Shown here: positions 35,575 to 47,600 of the stretch, piece by piece
How the letters are laid out: each line of letters opens with the position of its first letter
Position numbering within the stretch: position 1 is the first letter of the stretch
NCBI RefSeq assembly: GCF_001039355.2
Contig: NW_019775125.1
Coordinates: 214,124-278,123 of the forward strand
Length of the DNA stretch: 64,000 nucleotides
Origin: Lingula anatina
Taxonomy: Eukaryota > Brachiopoda > Lingulata > Lingulida > Lingulidae
Direction: 5' to 3'
Made by a program: the position numbers and the translations under genes
Notes under the pieces: model-generated
What the model was told of the DNA's origin: nothing
The model's input: only the letters and a program-made list of their open reading frames with translations
Database searches by the model: none

Positions 35575-36195
35575 NNNNNNNNNNNNNNNNNNNNNNNNNN
35601 NNNNNNNNNNNNNNNNNNNNNNNNNNNNNNNNNNNNNNNNNNNNNNNNNNNNNNNNNNNNNNNNNNNNNNNNNNNNNNNNNNNNNNNNNNNNNNNNNNNN
35701 NNNNNNNNNNNNNNNNNNNNNNNNNNNNNNNNNNNNNNNNNNNNNNNNNNNNNNNNNNNNNNNNNNNNNNNNNNNNNNNNNNNNNNNNNNNNNNNNNNNN
35801 NNNNNNNNNNNNNNNNNNNNNNNNNNNNNNNNNNNNNNNNNNNNNNNNNNNNNNNNNNNNNNNNNNNNNNNNNNNNNNNNNNNNNNNNNNNNNNNNNNNN
35901 NNNNNNNNNNNNNNNNNNNNNNNNNNNNNNNNNNNNNNNNNNNNNNNNNNNNNNNNNNNNNNNNNNNNNNNNNNNNNNNNNNNNNNNNNNNNNNNNNNNN
36001 NNNNNNNNNNNNNNNNNNNNNNNNNNNNNNNNNNNNNNNNNNNNNNNNNNNNNNNNNNNNNNNNNNNNNNNNNNNNNNNNNNNNNNNNNNNNNNNNNNNN
36101 NNNNNNNNNNNNNNNNNNNNNNNNNNNNNNNNNNNNNNNNNNNNNNNNNNNNNNNNNNNNNNNNNNNNNNNNNNNNNNNNNNNNNNNNNNNNNNN
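35575..36195. other. assembly gap (621 N)
   Basis: Unresolved bases. The two sides resemble each other and both end in poly(A), so the gap may not represent missing sequence. Confidence 0.98.
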
Positions 36196-36221
36196 AAGGA
36201 AAATTTTTTTTTTTAAAAGGT

Positions 36222-36264
<43 letters not shown>

Positions 36265-37200
36265 ACCGCCAGATTTCAAATTTTCTGCGAATATGAGAAA
36301 AGAAGTGTCTTTACCTATATTTTAAGGGTCGAGGAGCATTATTAAGATGTTTCTGTGATAATTAGATTTACGCATTTTTTCTAAATATGCAAATTAGGAT
36401 TACCATTACTGAAAAACCGTTTTACTTATGTATCTCTGTTACTAGATAAATGATAAATGGAGTGTCTACACCTATGCTCTCATGGTCAGGGAATGTGATA
36501 AATCAGGCGTCTTGTCTGATGGGTAGCACTGACTTTGTGAATCGTGTCCGAGTAGCACCTTTTATTGTTTCTTCCCTGTATCTGTCAAACACTAGTCAAT
36601 TTGCTAATAGTTAGAACGTGCCTTCAGAACTGCTCTCACGTACGTGTCAGCCAAACTACCAAAGGTCACTACATTGTCAGGCTTTCCCAGTGAAATTGCC
36701 AGTGCTTGCCCATCAATTATAAGGCAAGGTGAGCAGAGGCGGATCCAGTATTATTTGAAGGGGGGAGTCCGCGGATACAAAGCCGACACCCCCCCCCCCC
36801 CACTTGGCAACGGGTTAAGGGCCTGTTGAAGGCAGGGCCCCCTTGCCCCCCCCCCCCCCCCTCTAAATTCGCAACTGGGTTAGGAGTCATTCAGTTTAAT
36901 TTAATCAGGGCAGAAAACGTCTTCTGTTAACCTTTCTGTTAATACAAATTTGATCTCAACGAAATCGTTTAGAAGCTTGAGAAACTGCTCAGACTTCAAA
37001 CTTGCTATTAACACAGAAATGTTTTCCGTATCGTCAATCATTTAATTGGATTCAGTAGAATATCAGAAGATTAAAGCTAAAATTCAAAATTTTTGTTAAT
37101 TAAAATGAAACGATACCAATGGGTAACCAGTAATAAGCTAATGGAAAAATCGCTGAAATGAATGAGGTGAGATGTCATCGTGAAGTATACACATACTTAT
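36196..37200. other. intergenic; includes a C/G-homopolymer-rich dispersed repeat
   Basis: No gene seen. At 36725-36880 there is AGAGGCGGATCCAGTATT followed by two long C runs (36788-36801 and 36846-36861) around CAACGGGTTAAGGGCC. This resembles the short GGCGGATCCAG-ended repeats scattered in many animal genomes. Confidence 0.4.
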
Positions 37201-37202
37201 TG

Positions 37203-37700
37203 ACATTTAATATGGAATATTTTAGTTCAAAAGCAAAGTGTTGATAATGAATTAACTTTTTAGAAAAGTAAATCACATATGACAATTGTGATCAGGTGCA
37301 TGTGTAGCCAGGTTTGTTGGTTATTGTTCATTAGACTGAAGCGTGGTTATATTACGTAATATGTGACAGTTTCTCTGAGCAGTCCTCTTTGGCTGGTTAC
37401 AGAATGCGTATAGAAGGGCAGCAGTTCTGCAGAATAATTATCCATATTTCCGCAACGTCCTGTCAGAAGAGTTTGATAATTTGCAGACTCTTAACTGACC
37501 TTATGGTTTGTGAACTAACGGCAGCAACTTGCCACATTATTGTTGCATTATGCTAGAATGGACAGAAGCAAACTGCTATTGCCAGACAGCTGAATGTGTC
37601 CCAGGGAGCAGTTTCTAACGTCTTACAGAAACACGCCCAGACTGATACATTAACACAGAGACCACAGCCAGGACGTCCTAATACTTATTTTTGACCAGCT
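37203..37700 (+). mobile_element. 5' part of a Tc1-like transposon (copy 5)
   Basis: It starts with the family terminal repeat TTGACATTTAATATGGAATA. It then encodes part of the transposase DNA-binding region, with ARQLNVSQGAVSNVLQKHAQ and QRPQPGRP. The catalytic part and right terminal repeat are absent. Confidence 0.75.
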
Positions 37701-38980
37701 TAAAATATATTAAAGCAGCTGCTTACCAAGCATCCCTCTTTGAAGCCAAATCCGGCAACATTGTGGGCAGCATGGACCTCAAGACAGCTGAGAAGAATCG
37801 GTCAAGACCGGATGGATTTTAATGACTCATGGCGTAATATTTTTAGGCTTAAGTTGCCACTACTCTCATCAAGAACAAACTCCAGTGCTGAAGGTAAGGT
37901 TAATTATTTCTCTACGCATTTCTGTAACATTCCCTATATGCCATAAAATTTTAATGATTGCAAAGCGACAGATAACTGGATTGCGGTGTCTTTTGTGGTA
38001 GTAAAAATATATTATGCAACAGCATTCAGCCCGTTTTTATTCAGCTCTATGAAAACTATACAATTCACAAAGTTGTTGATTATTAAGGCTTGGCCATCCT
38101 CTTTCTTGATATCCCATTGTTTTTTGTACATGTAGACCATATTTTATTGGCCGTATTATCTCTAAAATTTTTATCTGGTTGAAAATCCTTCTTCTACCTT
38201 TGCCACTGACTTAAACAGTTCAAAGTACATTTAGCGAAAGAAATCAATTATTTTAGACGGTTACGTTGCCTCTGTGTGTTTTCATGCTTTCAGAGCCCTA
38301 AACTGCCAATCTTTCTTATTCTCACTTCATCTTGAAGGAACTGAACCCCAATACCCTAATTTATTTCGCTAACAACATCTACATCTCCTCCTAAAATGAC
38401 TGCAAAGACGTCCGTATCACAACGTTTACATGTGCACCTCACACAGTATATTCATGGCGTTTCATAATACAGCGGTACACCCATCAGGTTCCTTCGCACA
38501 AATCATACAACTCCATTATGCAGTCAGGTATCGCACCTTTATCACCTGATTTATCAATTATCTTTCGGATGTCATTGACAAAACAATTTTGACCCAAAGA
38601 CACTTCCACAAACGATTATTTTACATGCGCAATACAAACAAAGGAGAGATAAAGGGTGAGATGAAAAGCCTGTGAACGACGTGAATATAATGATGGTGCT
38701 TGTGTAAACGTTTCATTATCAGGTACGTGCATTGCAGTTTCTATTTACCAACTCCACACGTATTTTCTCATCTCAGTGCGTATCCCACGAAAAGAACATA
38801 CTTTATTCCAAGGCTGTTGCCCTACCACTCCTAACTTTTAAACCTTACAAAATCAACATGTTTCAACGGGGATTTCTTATATTCATTTATACTGAACAGG
38901 TCGTTGCACTGTGATTACAGTATGCCAGCCGTAAGATCACTTTTCTTTTTTGGAATTCGGCAAAATATAATATAATAAAA
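37701..38980. other. intergenic, no gene seen
   Basis: AT-rich sequence with short frames only; no homology recognised by eye. Confidence 0.5.
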
Positions 38981-38984
38981 CATA

Positions 38985-41855
38985 TACTGCGATACACTAA
39001 AGTATACAATATCTTATGATCGGACGCAATCAGTGTACTATTATTATCTGGACTAGTACTTTTAAGTACCTTTAAAAAAGTGTAGGACAGCGTCGTCCGT
39101 AAGAAAAGCACACGCGGGATTGAGTCAAGCTCCGTTGCCAGCAGCATTGTGGTGTCGCCGATATAGATTTAAAATATTCATAATCTTCAAAAGATTAAGT
39201 TTTTCGCTATAGTGTTCATAGCGTTGAAGCATTGGCTTGAAGTGTATTCACAGTATAGATGAAGTATAATGAGTAAGGTTGTATGGAACGTAAACAAAAC
39301 GAAGCAGGTTTTAGCATGGTAGAAGCAACGAGGTACATCAGGTGTACCCCCTTAGTTGAAGCATGTTTCAAATATGCTAAATCGATTTCAAATCTACTTC
39401 AGTGAAACACAGGAGAGGTGTGCTTTACAGTGCAGCGCTACCTCTGTACTGCAGAGAAACGTCACCTGATTTAATTGTTAAACTGAATTGCATCTATTAT
39501 ACACTCCACAGAATCATCTTTGATGATGCTTAAAATGAAACACCTCCGTAGAACATATTTAACAAATACCGTGACATGCGTTTTTAAACTGGGATTTATT
39601 TTTCTTTCTTTCTTTTTTTATTTATTCATTTATTTTTTGTCAAAAGATGGGAACATAAAAGTGCTTATATGTAAAATTACCAACATAAAAATTAAATTAA
39701 TTCTTTTATATAGTCCATAGGCATACAAGTACATCACCTAAAACACAACAAAAACACACGTGCATGGATCAGAACGTTGTATAATCATTTACTCGTAAGT
39801 GAGATTTGGAAAACTTTACCCATAATTGCTTTGAAAGTGTTAAGCATGATTACTGTACATAATCCTTTGTACTAGTCAGTGTGTATGAAACTGTATTAAT
39901 ACAAGGTACTGTGTAATGTCCCCAGCAGACCAACGTACTATTATAACCTGGCCTACTATTTAAATGTGTAGAAAAGTGTCGCCCGTAAAGCCTAGGTCCC
40001 AAGTACGTTTTGGACGCACGGATTTTAGGTTCCTTGCGTCCGGCTAGGACGTAGCTAGATCGCACGTCGCGGCTCTTGATCATGTCGAAAAGTTTCTACG
40101 TGCTATTTGCGACCTCCCAAATGTCGCACGATGGACGTGCTCCTCACGCACGAACTCCCACGTTTCCCCATTTTTTTGGCCGTAGACCACACGTAACAGC
40201 CCGTACGTTTGGTTGGGACCTAGGCTTAAGGCAAGCACAGGTAGGATCGAGTCAGTCTCTTTTACCAGCAGTATTGTGGTGTCGACAATATAGCTTTAAA
40301 ATATTAATAATCATCAAGAATTTGATCTTGACGCCAAGGCGTTCATAGCATCGAAGAAAGTTGAAGCATTAGTGTGAAGTATATTTGTAGTATAGATGAA
40401 GTATAATGCGTTAGGTTGTGCGAAACGTAAATACAATGAAGCAGGTTTTACCATGATTGCAGCAAGGAGTCACAGATGTACCTTCTTGGTTGAAGAACAT
40501 TTAAAGTATGCTAAATAATTTCGAATCTTCTTCAATGAAGCAGTGGAGATGAACGTTTTACAGTGCTTTGCTACCTCTGAACTGCAGAGAAGCAGCACAT
40601 GGTTTACTTGTCAAGCTGAATTGCCTCTATTAGACTTTGAACAGAGAAACAGCTTTGATGCATATCGTCTGTAGTGCAGGTTTTAGATATACCGTGGCAC
40701 GCGTATTTTAATGGCATTTTAATTATTATTATTTTTTAGCAATAAATGGGAACTTGAACGTGCTTATATGTAAAATTACCAATATAAACTTTTTTCAATT
40801 ATATAGTGGAGCAGAACGATGTACAATCATTCACTCTTAAGTAAGATTTGGATTAATTTACCCCTTAGTGCTATGAAATAACAAATATGATTACTGTACA
40901 TAATCCATTGTAGGTGCGCATGAAACTACGTGGTGGTATTATTGCAAGGTACTAGATAGTGTCCCCAGCAGACCAGAGTACTATTATTATCTGGACTAGT
41001 ATTTAAAGGTGTAAGAAAGCGTTCGCCGTTAGGAAAGCTCACGCGGGATTGAGCTAGCCTCTGTTGCCAGCAGCATTTTGTGGTCGACGATATAGATTTA
41101 AAATATTAATAATCTTCAAGAATTTGAATTTGTCGCTAAGGTGTTCATAGCTTTGAAGAATAGTGGAAGCATTGGAGTGAAGTGTTTACAGTATAATGCG
41201 TTAGGTTGTACGAAACGTAAACACAATGAAGCATGCTTTAGCATGGTTGAAGCAACGAGGCACAGATGTATCTTCTTGGTTGAAGCACATTTAAAATATG
41301 CTAAATTATGTCGAATCTTCTTCAGTGAAACAGAGGGGAAGAAAAATTAACAGTGTAGCGCTACCTCTGAACTGCAGAGAAGCATGCATCGCCTGATTTA
41401 CTTGTTCAACTGAATTGCCTCTATTGCACTCCACCGAGGCATCTTTGATCTATATGGTTTAAACGAAATACGTCCCTACTGCAGATTTTAGATATACCGT
41501 GACACGCGTATTTTAATGGCATTTTAATATTTTTTCTTTGTTTTTGCATTATCTTTAACAACAAATGGGAACTTAGACGTGCTTATAGGTAAAAGCACCG
41601 GCATTAAACTTAAATGAGTTCATTTATAACCCAAAAACATACATAACCTAAAACACAGCACAAACATTTATTTATGTGTTAAATATGAATATTATCACAC
41701 GGGGAGCAGAACGCTGTACAATCATTTGGAAAACTTTGCCCATTAGAGCTAGGGAATCTTTAAGTATGATTACTGCACGTGATCCATTGTGAGTGTGTAT
41801 GAAACTACGCGATGATATTAACACAAGGTACTGTATATAGTGTCCATCAGCAGTA
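38985..41855. repeat. three tandem copies of a 0.8-0.9 kb repeat
   Basis: The anchor GTACTATTATTATCTGGACT recurs at about 39035, 39935 (mutated) and 40978. In each copy it is followed by TATTTAAAGGTGT, GCGGGATTGAG, a GTCGACGATATAGAT-like piece, TCTTCAAGAATTTGA, a GTGTGAAGTGTA piece and, near the end, ACAAGGTACT with GTCCCCAGCAGACC. The second copy is longer only because it contains the insertion at 39989-40226. A fourth, partial copy is at 1385-1640. No convincing ORF is shared. Confidence 0.85.
39989..40226. mobile_element. 238-bp MITE with TAA target duplication
   Basis: The ends are AGCCTAGGTCCCAAGTACGT and, inverted, GTACGTTTGGTTGGGACCTA(GGCT). TAA flanks both sides (39986-39988 and 40227-40229). 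The two other tandem units lack the insertion and have a single TAA at the same place, so the empty site is visible. A TAA target and short TIRs fit a PIF/Harbinger-derived MITE. Confidence 0.85.
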
Positions 41856-42062
41856 GATACCCTGTAAGTGGTACCAGCACGGTGACACCTTGCAGTGCCC
41901 TGCTTAAATGTTTAACGACAAAATCTATTTTTTAAATTATGGGTCAAAATAAACATCTTGACTTGATCATTGGCACAATTTCTCAAGAGTTTCTCGCATA
42001 TTCATGGTGAAAATTTTATTGAACCACCTTGTTTTGTAACGCTAGGTGGCAGTAAATCATCG

Positions 42063-42102
<40 letters not shown>

Positions 42103-42119
42103 TTGAAGACAACTTGAAA
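41856..42119. other. intergenic spacer with poly(A) tract
   Basis: No gene seen. A run of about 38 A lies at 42063-42100. Confidence 0.6.
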
Positions 42120-42535
42120 CTATCACCAATTTATTTGTAACATTTCAAACACATCCCAATTCGGTATTTTACTTATAACATAGATACCTTTTCCGTTTTG
42201 ATATTGTAGTGACAACACATGCATCTATCCTACTTTGATATTTTAGTAATACGATACAGACCTATCCCACTTGATATTTAATTTATAGGATATAAACCTA
42301 GCCCACTTTAACATTTTAGTTATTTAATATAGACTTGTCCCACTTGATATTTCAGTAACAAGATATAAAGCTCTCCCACTTTGATATTTCAGTTTTATAA
42401 TATAGACCTATCCCACTTAGATATTTCAGTTATATGATATAGAACTATCCCACTTTGATATTTCAGTAATATGATATAAACCTATACCACTTTGAAATTC
42501 CAGTTATGTTATATAAAGCTATCCATTTTTGCTCA
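42120..42535. repeat. AT-rich minisatellite 3' of gene B
   Basis: About ten diverged units of about 36-40 bp carry the core TATCCCACTTTGATATTTCAG followed by TAATATGATATA. It is the same family as 6780-7545. Confidence 0.88.
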
Positions 42536-42900
42536 CCAAAGACAATATTGATGTGAAATGTTGCCTTTTTATGTAGGTGATTAACAGAACAAAAAGGGTT
42601 TAACTCACCAACAGGATCTTATTTTGAAAATTCATCTGCGCCATCCTAAAAAAATATCAATTGAAATACGTGCTACATTTTTTTTTCAATTCACAGCAAT
42701 TGTCAATTCAATACAACAGTATATAAAGAAGTATAATCCCAATGACGACAATTAATTTTTTTCAATTGTCCGTCTTATCTTTGGGAAATCACCTTGGGTA
42801 AATAACAGAGCAGAGCATCAAATACTGGCGATTTATCTGTGAAAAGATGTACAGGTAACTCCGACTACGGGTCCACTTTGGTACATCCAACTGCTGCTAC
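42536..42900 (-). other. 3' UTR and flank of gene B
   Basis: It follows the TAG at 42903-42901. The first 150 bp are alignable with the 3' UTR of gene A (GGATGTACCAAA, then ATCGCCAGTA). No clear AATAAA was found. Confidence 0.5.
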
Positions 42901-43075
42901 CTAAGTCGTCTTGCAAATGGGGCTGAAAGATAAAGGTTATAAACACGTAATTTTTTCTCTTTTTAAAAGGAAAAAGAATCGTGGGCTTTTTTTCTCGCTA
43001 TTCTAAAATTTGCAATAGCAGCTTAGTAGAGTAACCTGCATCTGTAGCACTTTTATTCTCTCTCTCTCTCTCTCT

Positions 43076-43129
<54 letters not shown>

Positions 43130-44572
43130 TTCTGAAGGTACCAGACAGTATATATTAAAACTAAAACAGGGATGCTTAAGTCTGGTTATTCATACTAACC
43201 CATCGCATTCATATCACTCACTCCTGTTCTTAGTAAAGTGTTTGAATCATTTATTGTTAAGTGGATTTGCGAATACATTAATATTGACAGAACACAGTTT
43301 GGAGTAGTCAAGGGCAGTTCCACTACACATGCAGTAACTGAACTCATTCACAATTGGATGCAGGGTTTTGAACCCTCTCAAAATCACAAGAAGTATGCCA
43401 GAATTCTTTTCCTGGATTTTCAAAGGCATTTGATCTCATTGATCATAACATTTTACTAAGAAAACTTTATGACAAGGGTGTACCTGAACTACTTGTCAGG
43501 TGGGTGCAGTCCTTCCTATCCAACCGCTCCCAGAGAGTAAAATATAAAAGCTCACTCTCTGAATGGCTACACCCACATGGTGGAGTACCCCAGGGTACCC
43601 TTCTTGGGCCACTGCTTTTTGCCATCATGATTGATGACTTAAAATCCAGATGTCCAGACTACAAATATGTTGACGATACTACAGTGTATGACATTTGTAA
43701 TATTGATGGTCCATGCCACTTACAAAGTGCAAGTAACGAAATAGTGCTGTGGACACAAAATAACAATATGAAACTGAATGCCAAAAAAACCAAGACCATG
43801 ACCCTAAATTTTATTCGTTCCAAGCCAGACCTCCCACCAATAGTTATAAATGACACGCCAATCGGTGAGGTTACACAGTTCAAACTTCTGGGCATCCATA
43901 TTAGCAATGACCTAAAATGGGGTACTCATGTGGATCATATATATAAAAAGGCATGTGCAAGACTCTATTTCCTCCGTCAACTGAAGCGAGCTAAGCTCAG
44001 CCCTGCTGACTTAATCCAAGTTTACCAAAGTATTGTGCGCTCAATTCTAGAATATGCCTGCCCTGTATGGCATCCAGGACTAACTATAGAGCAATGCAAA
44101 CTTTTTGAGACTGTCCAAAGTCGTGCTTTAAAAATTATTTCCCCTGACCTACACTATGATGAAGCCCTGAACCTGGCAAATATGTGCACTTTAGAAAACG
44201 AAGGGAAGATCTGTGCAAAACTTCCTTTACAAAATAACTGAATCCTCTGACAAATTGAATCACATCTTAATTGAGCATTCCAATCGTCTTTTAAGATCTT
44301 ATAATAGATACAAAGTGCCAAAATTTAAGACCGACAGATTCCCATGCTCTTTTATTCCATATGCACTTTTAAATTTCCAATAGTATTATGCTGTCTTTTA
44401 TCCTAAGTACAATAAGTTTAAAGTTCAGTTAGCAGTCTAAGTACAATAATTTTAAAGTTCAGTTAGCAGTCTTTTAACTCAGTTTTATTCATGCAAATAT
44501 TCATTTTATTATCATTATATTTTTTTAACATTCTATGTACAACTTCAACCCACTGGGTTGCAATCTTAATAA

Positions 44573-44625
<53 letters not shown>

Positions 44626-47600
44626 CAAATCTAGTTAAAATTATCCTACGGCTGAAAATATATAAAAAAGTATCTACCACTCTCACCTAAGACCATCTAT
44701 CTCGTCCCAAATACGACAGCTGTCTGCTATTTTCTGGTCGCGTACTTGATAAGGCGCAATATGGCTGACATCCTGTCCGTCACACAGGCGGTAGTCATCA
44801 GAAGGGTCGCCATTGAAATTCTGAGCCAGACCACACAGTTTTCCTCGATATGTCCAGGGAATTTGCATCCTCAGTTGATGTTTACCATCACTCCTTGGGT
44901 GACGGATTGTAAACGTGAAGTTTATCGAGGCGTCCGTCTCCAGGCGCAGCACCGGTTCATACTTTAGTACAGTCTTTGTTATATTAATATGACCGTCCCA
45001 ATAAGGCAGATTTAGTTCTTCTCCATCCATCTGTAAAATAACGGTTGTGCTTTAAACACGTAATCTGAATGTCTTGAATCTCTTTGTCTTAACAGCATTA
45101 ATCTTAATTTCCATGTTTTTGTACCCCTTAATCACTTTGACATGTAGATATATATTATTAGATTATTATTATTATTATTTTTAGTGCTAAAACAAATTCA
45201 TTTTTATCTAATATTTATTGCAACTCAGCTATGAAGAATGAACAAATGTATCTTAAAACATAAAACCTACTGTAACTATCCCCTCGTGTGACAGGTAAAG
45301 TCGATGTCCGTATACAGTCAGCAGGACATCTTCCACATACGTCACCTCGCCTCTCAGGATGTTTCTTCCACTGAGGGTGAAGTATTCGGCGTCACCCTTG
45401 TAAAGATACATTGTACAGTGAGAGCTCGTCAAAGGGAAATACCATCAATTAGAATTTACCATATGTTTTGAGTTAAATTATTACTCGTTATCTTGGCATA
45501 TTCATGCGCGCCTAGCTCCTTCGTCAATCCGAGGTAAATATTGGCATGTGACGTCACTGACTTTCCTGGCACAGTTCCTGGCACGTATAAAGTAAAACTG
45601 GATTTTATCTGAATAATACCATTGACGGCACCCGTCTACTATCAACCATAAGCCGAAAATAAAACGTTTTAGACACATCAGGGTCAAAGTTAAAAGTAAA
45701 AAGAAAAAAAAAACAACAATAAATATAAAAGTTCTGAGGTGGTGGTCTTTCCCTTTAAGCAAATACTACGTGTACAAGTACGCAATTTTATTTTTCTCCT
45801 TGAGGATGAACTGGAAACTATGTGATATTTAGAACGTCAAAAAAAAAACATGTTTCTCCAATATCAGCTCTTGTCTCGTTATCAACAGACAGCAAATCCT
45901 GCAAATAAATCACCGAACAGCAAAAAAAAAATGGGATGTCAATATTAAAAAAAAGAATATTAAAATAAAATAATAATACAAAACACATAGAAGGAGCAAG
46001 ATAGTGAAACGGAAGGTGGCAAAGTACTAGAAGGAGGAGGAAGGGAGGAAGTCCTACCTTGTAAATGGGACACAGCCCTGTTAAAAGATAACGGCAAGTC
46101 CCGTTATAGGTAAGCCAAGCCCCGTCAAAAGTAATCAAGTGAGGGTCACCTTCGAGTATTGATGACGCCGTGCTTGGTGGTCCATCGACAGGTGTGGTAG
46201 TGTTTGTTTTATCAATGGGTGCGGAAGAGTTTGTTATATCAATGGGTGCGGAAGTGTTTGTTATATCACTGGGTGTGGAAGTATTTGTTATAGCAGTGGG
46301 TGTGGGAGTGGTTGTTATATTCATGGGTGTGGTAGTGTTTGTGATATCAGTGGGTGTGGTAGTGTTTGTTATATCACTGGGTGTGGTAGTGTTTATTATA
46401 TCACTGGGTGTGGGAGTGGTTGCTATAGCAGTGGGTGTGGTACCGTTTGTTATAGCAGTAGGTGATAGGGGAGTTGTCTTATAAGGGGTGTCATCAAGTG
46501 TTGTGGTAGTTATGGCTGGTGTCGTCGTCCCAACACATGGCGGAAAGGGATTCCACTCCAGGCACTTACTGTAACAAAAGTTATGTATCGATGGTTTAAG
46601 TTAGATGGTTTGTAAGGCGAACTAATGGGACGAACGAGGTACCGGTACATGTGGTATATGCAGAAAATATACGAATGTTTTAATTTGAATTATACGTTCT
46701 GAAGAAAATATTCAAATGAAGTCATGTTTTTGTTGTGTCTGACAATTTATAAACCATTGGCTATTATCTTCTATATAAAACGGCACATTTAAAGTCAAGC
46801 AGCATTTAAATTGTAACCAATGATATTTTACGCTACTGAATAAAATAAAAACTAAAAAAAGCAGAAATAGGTGCTCTTTACCCAGGATGTAGGTTCTGCT
46901 TCTTAAGCAACAGAAAATACCAAAGCTATACTGTTTTTGCAAATATTAGTCACCAAAATGTTTTTAAGTATCTGAATCACAGCAACGATCGTCTTAGAAT
47001 TTCCAACTATAAAAGATAAAACCATGCGTTAATTGTCAACAGACGTTGGTGCTCACCTGCCATCAAAATGGTTTCCTTTCATTTTAAACAGTTTATACGT
47101 CTTTACAAATTTTGTAAGAGGTACCCGGATGTACACTTCCTTTACCCGGAATGTTAATATTTTCTACTCCAAATATCAAATGTCACGAACTTACCTCTTG
47201 TCAAATTGGTTTCCCTCAACGCTAAACAGGTTCCAATGTTTTTCTAAATTTGTCAATGGTACCCGGATGTACAGGTCTCCGTCGTAAGTCTCGGGAAGTC
47301 CCGCGTGAGCTGCCACTTTAATATTTTCCTTAGGGTAATTCTCGCAGTCACTAGGGCATGCAACGGCCTCTGCTCTGCCAATTAGTGGTGCTGATAGGAC
47401 GAACTCAAGGATCGGATCTAAGTCTGATACAACGAAGAGATGGGTTCTTTTCTATATTATTTATTTTGCAAAACACACAAGTGTATGTGCCTCAGTCTGA
47501 ATATCAATTAAAAATGTAACATATACAGACTTGACATTTAATATGGAATATTTCAGTTGCAAACGTATACTGCATCGTAGAATTTGAAATTTTGCATGCA

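Noticed and set aside
35530-36279. 249-codon frame across the gap
   Set aside because: It is made almost entirely of N plus homopolymer A/T tracts.
46170-46484. 104-codon plus-strand frame with Val/Gly-rich repeats
   Set aside because: It is antisense to the Thr/Pro repeat of gene B exon 12. Periodic repeats stay open in several frames.
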